Positions 53,351 through 62,367 of a stretch of DNA of 64,000 nucleotides are shown here, piece after piece. The stretch is from CBDBBY01 sp965205055 (GTDB lineage Bacteria; Pseudomonadota; Alphaproteobacteria; Rhodobacterales; Rhodobacteraceae). The notes below the pieces were generated by a model. It had not been told where the DNA came from, searched no databases, and saw only the letters and a list, made by a program, of their open reading frames with translations. The position numbers and the translations under genes are program-made. Positions within the stretch are counted from its first letter, which is position 1, and the number at the start of each line of letters is the position of its first letter. Location of the stretch: NCBI GenBank assembly GCA_965205055.1, contig OZ242030.1, forward strand, positions 682,001 to 746,000, read 5' to 3'.

Positions 53351-54277
53351 CTAATCCAATCTTCTAAAAGCCGAATCGGCGGATAAACCTCCTTCGGCTT
53401 CAACAATCCCTCGCATGCGCAAATCCAGCAAATGGGCCAACACGTTCATGCCCGCCGCAAGCCGCAGCGACGGCGAGAGGTCAGCGTAAGTCTGATCGGC
53501 GATTTGCGCGGCGGACAACTGCCTTTCCCCGAGCGCTTCCAGAATTTGTCGCTCTCTCATCCGCCGGTGCGCCATCAAATGATTCATTACGCTCAATCCA
53601 TCGGCCTGCTCGGCTCCGTGGCCGGGAAGCAGTATGCGTTGGCCGCGCGAAATCAGTTTCTCCAACGAGGCGAGATAGTCCGTCATGTTGCCGGACGGAG
53701 GCGAAACGACCGTCGTGGCCCAAGTCATGACGTGGTCTCCGGAAAACAGAATATTCGCTTCTCTGATATCGAAGCAAAGGTGATTCCCAAGATGGCCGGG
53801 CGTCCAGACCGCGCTGATCTTCCAGTCATCGACCCGGATGTCCTCGCCATCCTTGATGCAAACATCGGGCTTGAACGACTTATCGATCCCCTCTTTGAAC
53901 GTTCCATCGGCAAAATTCGTGCCGATCAAGTGATCCTCGCGCCGGCCAGCTCTATAGTCTCCGAAAGCGCATATTTTGGCTCCGGTCTCTTCCGCGAGTC
54001 GGGGCGCCATTTCGGAATGGTCCAAATGCGTATGCGTCAATAAAATCTTTCGGACTTGAAGGTGGCGCGGAATAGCCGAAAGTATGGCTTCAAGATGCGA
54101 GTCCAAGTTCGGGCCGGGGTCGATTACAACAGGCTCGCGCGTGCCGACGATATATGTATTCGTGCCTCTGAAGGTCAGCGGAGACGGGTTTGGAGCAACA
54201 ATTCTGCGAATTCCTTCAGCCACGCATTGAGCTTGGCCGTGCTCCGGGCGGAACTCGCTTATGAACGGCGAATCCAC
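53351..54277 (-). CDS. Metallo-beta-lactamase fold hydrolase (LACTB2-like)
   Basis: The 308-residue protein has the MBL metal motif ILLTHTHLDHSE, a further TPGHLGNHLCF, LFSGDHVM and LLPGHGAE, and a C-terminal winged-helix-like part (AQIADQTYADLSPSLRL), as in LACTB2-type nucleases and glyoxalase II relatives. The start GTG 54277 has GAGGAGGT in front. The substrate is not known. It is divergent from the histidine kinase gene, 45 bp apart. Confidence 0.87.
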   Translation of the reverse strand: MDSPFISEFRPEHGQAQCVAEGIRRIVAPNPSPLTFRGTNTYIVGTREPVVIDPGPNLDSHLEAILSAIPRHLQVRKILLTHTHLDHSEMAPRLAEETGAKICAFGDYRAGRREDHLIGTNFADGTFKEGIDKSFKPDVCIKDGEDIRVDDWKISAVWTPGHLGNHLCFDIREANILFSGDHVMTWATTVVSPPSGNMTDYLASLEKLISRGQRILLPGHGAEQADGLSVMNHLMAHRRMRERQILEALGERQLSAAQIADQTYADLSPSLRLAAGMNVLAHLLDLRMRGIVEAEGGLSADSAFRRLD

Positions 54278-54322
54278 TGTGACCTCCTCAAGAATGAACC
54301 ATCATTGTCGAAACCAAGAAGA

Positions 54323-55660
54323 ATGAAACATCGCAACAGCAAATCCTTCCTGCCTCGAGGCATATTCGGACGAGCGGCTCTGATCCTCATATTTCCCGTC
54401 ATCACGCTCCAGCTCGGAGTGTCCCTGGTCTTCATCCAGCGGCATTTCGACAGAGTGACCAGGCAAATGGTCTCGAATGTCGAGCCACAGATCAGGCTCG
54501 TGCTTTCGGAAATCAACGCATCCAAGGACATCGAAACCGCACTGGAGAATGTAAGGCCGATATCGATTCCCCTCAAATTGCAAGTGGAGATGAATCCAAA
54601 ACCGAGTCTGGAAACTGCCGACCAGCGTCGATTCGTGGACCTGACAGGACGAATCGTGATGGACGAGCTGCGAAAGCATATCGGAAACATTACTGCGATA
54701 GATCTGGTCAGCGACGACGCCGCGTACGTCGGCATTCACGCCGCGACTACTCTTGGCGAAGCAGTGATCACCCTCAACAGACGCGCAGTTTCGCCGCTGA
54801 ATCCGCATCAGCTTCTTGTCCTGATGGTCATGTTCGGATTCTTGATGACTTTGATCGCATTCGTTTTTTTGCGCAACCAATTGCGCCCGATCCGGCGGCT
54901 TGCAATGGCATCCGAGGCATTTGGAAAGGGCCAGATACTCGAATTCGCGGTATCCGGCGCGACCGAAGTCCGAAGCGCGGCAAATGCCTTCATCGACATG
55001 CGCGACCGGCTTTCGCGCCATATCGAACAGCGCACGGCGATGCTGTCGAATATCAGTCACGATCTAAAGACGCCGCTGACCCGGCTCCGGCTCGGCTTGG
55101 CGATGCTTGAGCAGACGCCAGAAATCGAAGGATTGATTTCCGACGTCAACGACATGAGTTCCATGATCAATGAGATACTGGAATTCACAGCGGGGGCAAA
55201 ATCGGAGGAGTTCGTTTTGACCGAACTTGCTCCATTCCTTGCCGAAATTGTTGCGAAAGCCGAGAAGTCCGGCCAGAATCTGGTGCTGGGCATCGGCGGC
55301 GGCCTTGTCGGCGGAACAGCTGTCCATATCCCGCGATCAGCCGTGCGGCGGTCGCTGGAAAATCTGCTGGGCAACGCGGCAAGGCATGCCGAAAACGCGC
55401 GATTGAACGCGGAACTGTCCGACGGGACGCTGAGATTGATCGTGGAAGACGATGGTCCGGGCATTCCAGAGGATCAGCGCGAGGCGGCGATGCGCCCTTT
55501 CACGCGATTGGACCAAGCTCGCAATCTCGACGGTTACTCGGGAGTCGGTTTGGGCTTGGCCATTGCGCGTGATCTGGCCGGCATCCACGGGGGATCGCTA
55601 GATCTCGGATCCAGCGAAGACTTGGGTGGATTGCGCGTCGAGTTCTCGTTGCCCGTGTGA
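54323..55660 (+). CDS. Membrane sensor histidine kinase (EnvZ-like), no adjacent regulator
   Basis: The 445 residues have a transmembrane segment near 15-37 (AALILIFPVITLQLGVSLVF), a periplasmic part of about 130 residues, a second segment near 165-185 (LLVLMVMFGFLMTLIAFVFL), HAMP, HisKA with SNISHDLKTPLTRLRLGL, and HATPase with NLLGNAARHA, EDDGPGIP and GVGLGLAIA. The layout is EnvZ-like. ATG 54323 has AAGAAG upstream. No response regulator gene is near, so its partner must be elsewhere. Confidence 0.9.
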   Translation: MKHRNSKSFLPRGIFGRAALILIFPVITLQLGVSLVFIQRHFDRVTRQMVSNVEPQIRLVLSEINASKDIETALENVRPISIPLKLQVEMNPKPSLETADQRRFVDLTGRIVMDELRKHIGNITAIDLVSDDAAYVGIHAATTLGEAVITLNRRAVSPLNPHQLLVLMVMFGFLMTLIAFVFLRNQLRPIRRLAMASEAFGKGQILEFAVSGATEVRSAANAFIDMRDRLSRHIEQRTAMLSNISHDLKTPLTRLRLGLAMLEQTPEIEGLISDVNDMSSMINEILEFTAGAKSEEFVLTELAPFLAEIVAKAEKSGQNLVLGIGGGLVGGTAVHIPRSAVRRSLENLLGNAARHAENARLNAELSDGTLRLIVEDDGPGIPEDQREAAMRPFTRLDQARNLDGYSGVGLGLAIARDLAGIHGGSLDLGSSEDLGGLRVEFSLPV

Positions 55661-55738
55661 TTGGAATCGGGACAACGCGCTCGTGCGGAGCGATTCACGG
55701 CGGCATATGAATTCGAAGAAGAGCGCTCGCCGAGCGGC

Positions 55739-55815
55739 TGGTAGGCCCGGAGGGACTCGAACCCCCAACCAAAGCGTTATGAGCGCTCTGCTCTAACCAA
55801 TTGAGCTACAGGCCT
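55739..55815 (-). tRNA. tRNA with CAT anticodon, probably tRNA-Ile2
   Basis: On the minus strand the acceptor stem AGGCCTG pairs with CGGGCCT. The anticodon loop CTCATAA reads CAT on a GAGCG/CGCTT stem, the T arm is GGGGG-TTCGAGT-CCCTC, and CCA is encoded. Stem and loop look like the lysidine-modified tRNA-Ile (CAT) of alphaproteobacteria more than elongator tRNA-Met. A TilS-based model would settle this. Confidence 0.85.
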
Positions 55816-55947
55816 GACCTTTGCGCTTGGGTTACCCAACATAGTTGCTTTCGTCAATCACGGCGAATGCAGACCTGTCGGATGGAATCACGAACCTGCT
55901 GAATAAAATGATTCAATCCGTCGCGATGGGATCGCGGCCGCAAAACT

Positions 55948-56367
55948 TCACCCGACGATTTCCGTTCTCGCAAAGAAAAAGGCAATTTCTGTCGCTGCGG
56001 TTTCAGGACCGTCGGAACCGTGGACGGAGTTCTCCGACAGCGACACCGCGAAAGTTTTCCGAATCGTGCCCTCTTCGGCGTCAGCGGGATTTGTTGCTCC
56101 CATGACGTCCCGGTTCTTCTTGATGGCGTCTTCGCCTTCAAGAACTTGAACAACCACCGGGCCGGACGCCATGTAATCGCACAGTTCCGAATAGAACGGC
56201 CGATCCTTATGGATTTCATAGAAATCTCCGGCCTGGGCGGGGGTCAGCCTGATCCTTTTCTGCCCGACGATTCGGAGCCCCGAGTCTTCCAGCATGGCGT
56301 TGATCTTGCCGGTCAAATTTCTCCGGGTCGCATCCGGCTTGATTATTGAAAGAGTTCGTTCGAGCAA
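55948..56367 (-). CDS. ndk: Nucleoside diphosphate kinase
   Basis: Ndk balances NTP pools through a phosphohistidine. The 139 residues show ERTLSIIKPDATRRNLTGKI, FYSELCDYMASGPVVVQVLE, GATNPADAEEGTIRKTFA and the active-site His in NSVHGSDGPETAATEIAFF. The start is TTG 56367 with AGGA upstream. A longer frame reaches into IS630 debris and is rejected. Confidence 0.94.
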   Translation of the reverse strand: MLERTLSIIKPDATRRNLTGKINAMLEDSGLRIVGQKRIRLTPAQAGDFYEIHKDRPFYSELCDYMASGPVVVQVLEGEDAIKKNRDVMGATNPADAEEGTIRKTFAVSLSENSVHGSDGPETAATEIAFFFARTEIVG

Positions 56368-56534
56368 GCCCGGTTCCTTTCTTCGTTGCGGCCGCTTTGC
56401 CGAGGCGGCGCATGTTGGCGGATGATCCGGCAGTCTGTAGTCGCCGATTTCCAATCGCTTTTGCGGTGATCCCGATACGCCGGTTGCCAAGGCGTTCCGA
56501 TTGCGCCGGTGAATTAGTGACTTGTTCGAATCAT

Positions 56535-56620
56535 TTGAAACCCTCTTTGGCGGACGGCGATCAGCCGCTCTGGGCTGGCCGTCCATTTGAACGGCTTCGC
56601 CTCCTTTTTGTCAATGCCAA
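56535..56620 (-). mobile_element. IS630 C-terminal fragment (copy 4, shortest)
   Basis: The sequence TTTGAAACCCTCTTTGGCGG, then GCCGTCCATTTGAACGGCTT on the plus strand is the reverse of the 3' end of copies 2 and 3 (KPFKW... region to the last codons). Only the last 25 or so codons remain. Confidence 0.6.
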
Positions 56621-56932
56621 AGTAAAATTCCCCAAAAAGTGCCGAAGCAGAACTCCCCACTTTTTGGCTTTTTGGTGACGAGCCAGTCCGGTCGTCGGTT
56701 CGGGTCTCCTTTCTGGAGCGCCCTCGTTTTTTCGGCGGCGCCGATGCGGGCGATGAATTCGGCCATCAGGCTGCTCCCCGCCGCCCTCCGCGGCCAAATC
56801 CGAAATGCGGAAAAGAGAATTCATGCCTCCGGCTTCGCCCGAGGGGCATCGAACCCGAAACCAAATCTTGACATTCCTGATCGAAATTGCAGAACTATCA
56901 GTACACTACCAACCGTTTTTATGGAGAGCACC
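56621..56932. other. Junction region before the ABC/phosphodiesterase operon
   Basis: It holds IS-like debris: minus-strand MAEFIARIGAAEKTRALQKG is a weak transposase-like tail, and CAAAGTAAAATTCCCCAAAA resembles IS21-type ends. Close to the operon there is TTGACA (56871-56876), a possible -35 box, with no good -10. I see no regulator gene. Confidence 0.35.
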
Positions 56933-58276
56933 ATGACACTTCGTGCCCTTGCTTCGGCAAGCCTTGTTTGGCTGTGCGCCGCTGCGCCAGCTATTTCAGA
57001 AACAGTCACAATCGATCTGTGGTCGCGCGCCGATCGCTCCGGCCCGCTGCGGGCAGGCAACATTGTTGCTGCTGCCGACCAATTGAACCGCATGTTCGAA
57101 GCCGCCGGGTCTGAGACCCGTGTTGAGGTCAACCTCATCGAAACCAACGCCAAAGGCTTTGACGCGGACGCTCTGGACCTGCTGAAGGCCCATTCTGTGG
57201 GGGACACCCCTGATATCGCCGTCGCGGCGCATGAATGGATCGGCTCTTTCGTCGAGGCAGGTTTTGCCGCGAACCTCGAAGAGCACATCGAAGCCAGCCC
57301 GTGGTTCTATGCCGATATTATCCCCGAGCTTTGGAGCTCGGTCATGTACAAGGGCGAGCGCTACGGCATCCCACAGGATTCCGAAATCCGGATGTTCTTT
57401 CTGAACAACGACATCCTGCGCGCAGGCGGAAAGTCGGAAGACTTTATTGCGGGCCTGCCGGCCGCAGTGGACGCGGGCGAATTCACCATGTTCGACTTCT
57501 GCGACCTCGCTGCCGAGATGGTGGATGCTGGCGCGGCCAAAGTCGGCTGGGTGCACCGCCCGAACGTTGGTCCGGACTTCCAGATGGCGATGGCCTCCTT
57601 TGGCATCGACGTCTACAACGAAGACGAAGCCAAGCTGCAGGTCACCAAATCGGGCCTGGAAGATTATTACGGCTGGCTGAAATACTGCGTGGACAATGGC
57701 TCGCTGCCTGCGGACATGACGTCTTATAGCTGGGACAGCACGCATGCAGCTTTCCGTGGTGGCGATGCGCTGTCCAAATTTCACGGCATCTGGAATGTGG
57801 GCGCCCAGTTGGAAGCCTTTGGGCTGACTGGTCCTGAAGAGTATTTCGATAAGCTGACCTGGATCCACGCGCCTGCGGGTGAAAAGGGCGGCGAACCAAA
57901 GAACCTCAGCCATCCGATCGTCTACGTCGTCGGTGATACCGAAAACAAAGATCTCGCCGCGACGCTGGTTGCGATGGCGTCGCTGCCCGTTCCAAACACG
58001 GCACATGCCGTTGGCACGAACCACACCCCCATCACGTTTGGTCAAGTCTCCATGCCTGAATTCCAGGAAAATGGTTGGGCATTGGTCGCAGGGACCCCGC
58101 TCTTGTCGCGCGCCGAGTTCATGCCGAACCACGCCAAAATCGGCCAGTACAATGCGATCACCTATACCGGTGTTCAAGCGGTCGAGACTGGCGAAATGAG
58201 CCCGCAAGACGCCGCTGAGATGGTGATTGAAGAGCTCGAAATTGAGTTGGGCGACGACGTCATCATCCTCGACTGA
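56933..58276 (+). CDS. ABC transporter substrate-binding protein (family 1 / UgpB-like)
   Basis: The 447-residue protein has a signal peptide (MTLRALASASLVWLCAAAPA, cut after AISE) and the fold of family 1 solute-binding proteins (TIDLWSRADRSGPLR, YGIPQDSEIRMFFLNND, FHGIWNVGAQL). ATG 56933 has GGAGAG just upstream. The ATG at 56921 overlaps that site. It is the first gene of a seven-gene run with two permeases, an ATPase and three phosphodiester-type hydrolases. The ligand is unknown. Context points to a glycerophosphodiester or another phosphorylated small molecule. Confidence 0.85.
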   Translation: MTLRALASASLVWLCAAAPAISETVTIDLWSRADRSGPLRAGNIVAAADQLNRMFEAAGSETRVEVNLIETNAKGFDADALDLLKAHSVGDTPDIAVAAHEWIGSFVEAGFAANLEEHIEASPWFYADIIPELWSSVMYKGERYGIPQDSEIRMFFLNNDILRAGGKSEDFIAGLPAAVDAGEFTMFDFCDLAAEMVDAGAAKVGWVHRPNVGPDFQMAMASFGIDVYNEDEAKLQVTKSGLEDYYGWLKYCVDNGSLPADMTSYSWDSTHAAFRGGDALSKFHGIWNVGAQLEAFGLTGPEEYFDKLTWIHAPAGEKGGEPKNLSHPIVYVVGDTENKDLAATLVAMASLPVPNTAHAVGTNHTPITFGQVSMPEFQENGWALVAGTPLLSRAEFMPNHAKIGQYNAITYTGVQAVETGEMSPQDAAEMVIEELEIELGDDVIILD

Positions 58277-58285
58277 CATCTTGGC

Positions 58286-58312
58286 ATGCGGGCGGGCCTG
58301 CCCCGCCCGCAT
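58286..58312 (+). promoter_or_regulatory. Strong hairpin between the binding-protein and first permease genes
   Basis: Perfect 11-bp arms ATGCGGGCGGG / CCCGCCCGCAT enclose five bases, 10 bp after the stop of the binding-protein gene. Such intercistronic stems are known to raise the level of binding-protein mRNA over permease mRNA in ABC operons. There is no T run. Confidence 0.65.
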
Positions 58313-58324
58313 CTGCGATACGTC

Positions 58325-59266
58325 GTGTCTTCTTCTGCGACCCGCCAAGCAGCCAATGCCCTGATTTTCTTGGGGCCTGCCTGCGTCTTTATGGTGTGCC
58401 TGCTTTTGGTGCCAATCTTTGTGGATTTGGTCGTGGCATTCACGGACATGAGCCAGACGCTCAAGGTGACCGAGTTTTCCGACGAACAGTTCCGGAAGCT
58501 GGCGAAGCCATCGGACGAAAGCTGGTGGGGCTATGAACTGCGGGGCTCGTTTTATCGGGCGCTGTCGCTTTCGTTCATCTATGTCCTTTTGACGCTCGCG
58601 ACATTCAACGTCACCTTCGCGCTTATTCTGGCTTTGACCACCACAGCGCTGCCCGATTGGCTTGGCGGCCTGTACCGGGCGGTCTGGCTTTTGCCACGCA
58701 TGTCTCCGTCGGTTGTTTATGGTCTGTTATGGACTTGGACCGTCGATCCAACCGAACGCGGACTTTTGAACCAGATCATCAGCATCGTTGGCCTGGAGCC
58801 GATCAATATGAAACTGGACGCGTCATTGACGCTGATTGTCTTGGCCAATGGGTTCATCGGTGCGAGCCTTGGCATGCTGATCCTGACATCGGCTATCCGA
58901 TCCATACCGCAGCATCTCTATTATGCCGCGCGCGCCGATGGTGCGGGAAGCTTGGCAATCACTTGGCACATCGTTCTACCAGCTTTGCGATGGCCGCTCA
59001 GCTATATCACAGTGTTTCAAACACTCGCGCTGCTGGTGAGCTTTGAATACATTTTTCTCATCATGGGACCTGCCAGGCAAACCATGACCATGTCAATGCT
59101 GGCCTATACCAAAACGCTCGCCCCTCAGATCGGATCGGGCCAGTATGCGTACGGTGCGGCCATCACCTTGATCTTGATCGTGATCGGCATGGCCGTTGCA
59201 CTGATCCTTTGGCGGCTCACCAATATGGAGCGTCTCTTGGCGCGCCCTCGGATTGAGGTGCAGTGA
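58325..59266 (+). CDS. ABC transporter permease (MalF/UgpA type)
   Basis: This is an inner-membrane subunit with about six hydrophobic segments. It shows the permease pattern AARADGAGSLAITWHIVLPALRW (EAA loop that touches the ATPase). GTG 58325 (MSSSATRQAANALIF) is chosen. The upstream ATG at 58286 lies inside the hairpin and lacks a ribosome site. The stop overlaps the next gene (TGATG). Confidence 0.87.
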   Translation: MSSSATRQAANALIFLGPACVFMVCLLLVPIFVDLVVAFTDMSQTLKVTEFSDEQFRKLAKPSDESWWGYELRGSFYRALSLSFIYVLLTLATFNVTFALILALTTTALPDWLGGLYRAVWLLPRMSPSVVYGLLWTWTVDPTERGLLNQIISIVGLEPINMKLDASLTLIVLANGFIGASLGMLILTSAIRSIPQHLYYAARADGAGSLAITWHIVLPALRWPLSYITVFQTLALLVSFEYIFLIMGPARQTMTMSMLAYTKTLAPQIGSGQYAYGAAITLILIVIGMAVALILWRLTNMERLLARPRIEVQ

Positions 59267-60318
59267 TGGAGACGCAGGCAAAACCCGATTGGGGCCTTTT
59301 GGCTGCGAGGTCTCGGCGGGCCCGACAGATCAAGAACACGCTTCTCATAGGGTTTCTTACGATTGTGACAGTGCCAATCCTGCTGCCTTTCTTTTGGATG
59401 CTTGTTGTCTCGCTGTCGGCGCGCACCGGCGGGGTCGAAAGTGCTGTGCTTTGGCGGGCTTGCGCGGTCCTTCTGCCGGCCACGCTTGCGTATGTGGCCC
59501 TGCATCTAGCATTGCCGCGCCGCCGGGTTTGGTCGGCCCTTGGCTGCTTGGCCCTGGGAGGGGTTGGATTGTGGGTCAGCGTTGGCAATGAATTGCATCT
59601 CAACAATTACCGATTCCTCATCACACCGAACCTGATCGAAGACATCCGCGGGGCCGCTACGGCCGGCGGCCAATTCCCTTGGGTTTGGAATGCCTTTGGC
59701 AACTCGCTATGGGTGGCGGCGTCATCGACCGTCTTGAAGGTCTCTGTCGCCACATTGGCGGGCTACTATATCAGCCGCTTCACCTTCCTTGGGCGGTCGT
59801 CTTTCTTGCAGGGCCTGTTGCTCATCGAAGTGTTTCATCCCTGGATGCTCGCCATCCCGATCTTTCTGGTGATCTATTGGGTTGGGCTTCTGAACACGCT
59901 GACCGGGCCCATACTGGTGCTCACTGCATTGCAGCTTCCCTTTTTCATCTTCATCATGAAGGGTTTTTTTGACGCCGTGCCGTGGGACATCGAGATGTCT
60001 GCCATGACGGATGGCGCGTCGCGTCGCGAGGCTTTCTGGTATGTCGTGCTGCCGCAGGTCCGCCCGGGCCTGTTCGCGATTGGGGTGCTGGGCTTTATCC
60101 AGGGATGGGAAGAGTACGTTTTCGTCACAGCACTTCGAACCGGGTCATCCTACTGGGTGATGTCGACTTATCTCTATTACGTGGCTGACGACGTGATGGG
60201 CGTGGACTACGGGCTCGTGGCGGCCGTTTCGGTGTTCTACATCATTCCTTCGCTCGCGCTTTATCTCTTGTGCCAGCGGTATCTGACACAAATGACTCTG
60301 GGAGGGATCAAAGGGTAA
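59266..60318 (+). CDS. ABC transporter permease (MalG/UgpE type) with extended N-terminal half
   Basis: The second permease has the EAA loop MSAMTDGASRREAFWYVVLP in its C-terminal half. At 350 residues it is longer than the usual ~275. The extra part (about residues 50-115) adds hydrophobic spans (RACAVLLPATLAYVALHLAL, GCLALGGVGLWVSVG) between the first helix and the core. ATG 59266 overlaps the preceding stop, and the TAA overlaps the next ATG (TAATG). Confidence 0.87.
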   Translation: METQAKPDWGLLAARSRRARQIKNTLLIGFLTIVTVPILLPFFWMLVVSLSARTGGVESAVLWRACAVLLPATLAYVALHLALPRRRVWSALGCLALGGVGLWVSVGNELHLNNYRFLITPNLIEDIRGAATAGGQFPWVWNAFGNSLWVAASSTVLKVSVATLAGYYISRFTFLGRSSFLQGLLLIEVFHPWMLAIPIFLVIYWVGLLNTLTGPILVLTALQLPFFIFIMKGFFDAVPWDIEMSAMTDGASRREAFWYVVLPQVRPGLFAIGVLGFIQGWEEYVFVTALRTGSSYWVMSTYLYYVADDVMGVDYGLVAAVSVFYIIPSLALYLLCQRYLTQMTLGGIKG

Positions 60319-61358
60319 TGGCCGAGGTGATGCTCAAAGCCCTGCGCAAAACATGGGACGACGTTGTTGCGGTCGATGATGTGTCCGTGACGATTGAAGA
60401 CGGTGAATTCATCGCCATCCTGGGGCCATCGGGATGCGGGAAATCAACGACACTCTTTATGCTTGCGGGTGTCTATCTTCCGTCAGCCGGGGATATTCTG
60501 TTCGACGGCATCCGTGTCAACGATGTTGAGGCGCGGCACCGCAATGTGGGGATCGTTTTCCAATCCTATGCGCTTTATCCCAACATGAGCGTTCTTCAGA
60601 ACATCCTTTTTCCGACGCGGTTTCAAAAGCTTACAGATGCGGAGGCGCGCGCGCGAGAGATGGCCGAAATGGTGCAGATATCAGAGCTGCTTGATCGGCG
60701 GCCGTCTCAGCTTTCAGGCGGCCAGCAACAGCGCGTCGCGTTGGCACGGGCCCTCATTAAGCGGCCTAATCTGCTTTTGCTGGACGAGCCTTTGTCAAAT
60801 CTTGATGCGACGCTACGCTTGACGATGCGCGCTGAAATCCGCCGGATCACGCGAGAGCTGGGCGTTACAACTCTCTTGGTGACCCACGACCAGCTTGAGG
60901 CGACCACCATGGCTGACCGGGTCATCTGCATGAATGCGGGGCGGATAGAACAGGTCGGGCGTGCCCAAGAGCTGTACCTCAAGCCGGATACGCAGTTTGT
61001 GGCCGGGTTTATCGGGTCGCCGCCGATAAACCTTTTACCTTTGCCGCACGCGGAGCTTGAGGCGCATGCGGGTGCCGCGTTGATGGGCCTGCGGCCCGAA
61101 ACGATCGAAGTGGCCGAGCGCGGCATCCCAGCCGAGGTTACCCATGTGGAACCCATGGGGCGCGAGGTGCTGACCACAGCCGGTACGCCCCTTGGTCCCT
61201 TGCGCTTCTTGGTTCCGACCGCACAGCCCAATTGGACCACGGGCGCGCGGCTGCATCTGCGCTTTGCCGAAGAAGCCACGATCCTGTTTGACGCGGCCGG
61301 AAAACGGATTGATGGGGCGACGGCCCGTTGGAGAAAGGAAAGCAAAGTGCATGCGTGA
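60318..61358 (+). CDS. ABC transporter ATP-binding protein (MalK/UgpC type)
   Basis: The 346-residue ATPase has Walker A GPSGCGKSTT, Q loop FQSYALYPNMSV, signature LSGGQQQRVALARAL, Walker B LLLLDEPLSNLD and H loop VTHDQLEATTMADR, then TOBE-type regulatory domains (LMGLRPETIEVAE). It energises uptake by the two permeases before it. Its end overlaps the next gene by 8 bp. Confidence 0.92.
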   Translation: MAEVMLKALRKTWDDVVAVDDVSVTIEDGEFIAILGPSGCGKSTTLFMLAGVYLPSAGDILFDGIRVNDVEARHRNVGIVFQSYALYPNMSVLQNILFPTRFQKLTDAEARAREMAEMVQISELLDRRPSQLSGGQQQRVALARALIKRPNLLLLDEPLSNLDATLRLTMRAEIRRITRELGVTTLLVTHDQLEATTMADRVICMNAGRIEQVGRAQELYLKPDTQFVAGFIGSPPINLLPLPHAELEAHAGAALMGLRPETIEVAERGIPAEVTHVEPMGREVLTTAGTPLGPLRFLVPTAQPNWTTGARLHLRFAEEATILFDAAGKRIDGATARWRKESKVHA

Positions 61359-62367
61359 CCCAGTTCGCGGCGCCGTGCGGCACATGGTGACACCGAGCCG
61401 GGATATCCGAGCCGCTGCTGCCAGAGGCGGGCACTGCCAAGGCGACCATGACGCTTTGCTTGGCGCGTGGGAGTGCCTGAGCAGCATCGAAGTCCAGCAA
61501 CCCAGCCCTGCGGCCGTCCCAATGACTTTTACAATCGCCGCCTGGAACATCGAACGCTGCAAGCGCGTGACCGAAAGTGCCAAAGCCCTGCGCGACTGCG
61601 CGACCGACATCGTCCTGGCCACCGAAATGGACTTTGGTATGGCGCGGTCCGGCCAGCGCCACACAACGCGCGACTTGGCTGCGGCGTTGGGTCTTGGGTA
61701 TGCATTCGGCGTTGAGTTTGTCGAACTGGGCATCGGCGACGCCTACGAAACCAGCCTGTTTACCGATGTGCCGAATGACCATGGCTTGCACGGCAACGCC
61801 ATTCTCTCACGTTATCCCATCGAAAACGCGGCCTTGCTCCCGCTTGACGACGGGGGGCTATGGTTCACGCAAGCGCCCAAGGACGACGGCCAGCTCCGCA
61901 TCGGGGGACGGATGGCGATGGCTGCGCAAATCGGCGGCATCACCTTTGTGTCTGTTCACTATGAAAGCGAAAGCGATGCAGAGGGGCGGGCCGAACAAAC
62001 GCGGCGTATGCTTGATCTGATTGCGTCGGACTATGGCCAAGGCCCCTGTGTGATCGGCGGCGACCTGAACACAGCAGCCTTTGCCGATGCGCAGATGACC
62101 GGATCCGAGATCCTCAGCGACCCCATGTCGGTCGAGCCCGCCTTTGCCGCGTTTGCTTCAGCTGGGTTTGACTGGCAGCCCTGCAACACCTCGGGCGTCA
62201 CTACCCGTGCCGCACCAGGCCGCGCTGTACGGTATCCGCTTAAAAAACTCGATTGGCTGTTTGTTCGAGGCGTGTACGCCTCAGATCCTGCCGTTCATCC
62301 AGCGGTCAGTGATTTGGGGGATTACCTGTCGGATCACGAATTGCTCACCGCAAAGATCACCCGATGA
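61351..62367 (+). CDS. Endonuclease/exonuclease/phosphatase (EEP) family hydrolase
   Basis: The 338-residue protein has EEP active-site marks: AAWNIERCKRV (Asn), VLATEMDFG (metal Glu), GNAILSRYPI, CVIGGDLNT (Asp/Asn) and LSDHELLTA (catalytic His). EEP enzymes cut phosphodiester or phosphomonoester bonds. ATG 61351 has AGGA in front and overlaps the ATPase gene, so an N-terminal arm of about 57 residues precedes the catalytic domain. ATG 61522 would give only the domain. No signal peptide is seen, so it probably acts on imported substrate. Confidence 0.82.
   Translation: MRDPVRGAVRHMVTPSRDIRAAAARGGHCQGDHDALLGAWECLSSIEVQQPSPAAVPMTFTIAAWNIERCKRVTESAKALRDCATDIVLATEMDFGMARSGQRHTTRDLAAALGLGYAFGVEFVELGIGDAYETSLFTDVPNDHGLHGNAILSRYPIENAALLPLDDGGLWFTQAPKDDGQLRIGGRMAMAAQIGGITFVSVHYESESDAEGRAEQTRRMLDLIASDYGQGPCVIGGDLNTAAFADAQMTGSEILSDPMSVEPAFAAFASAGFDWQPCNTSGVTTRAAPGRAVRYPLKKLDWLFVRGVYASDPAVHPAVSDLGDYLSDHELLTAKITR

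Noticed and set aside
58286..58324. ATG 58286 as start of the first permease
   Set aside because: It lies within the stem of a strong hairpin, without a ribosome site. GTG 58325 gives a normal N-terminus.
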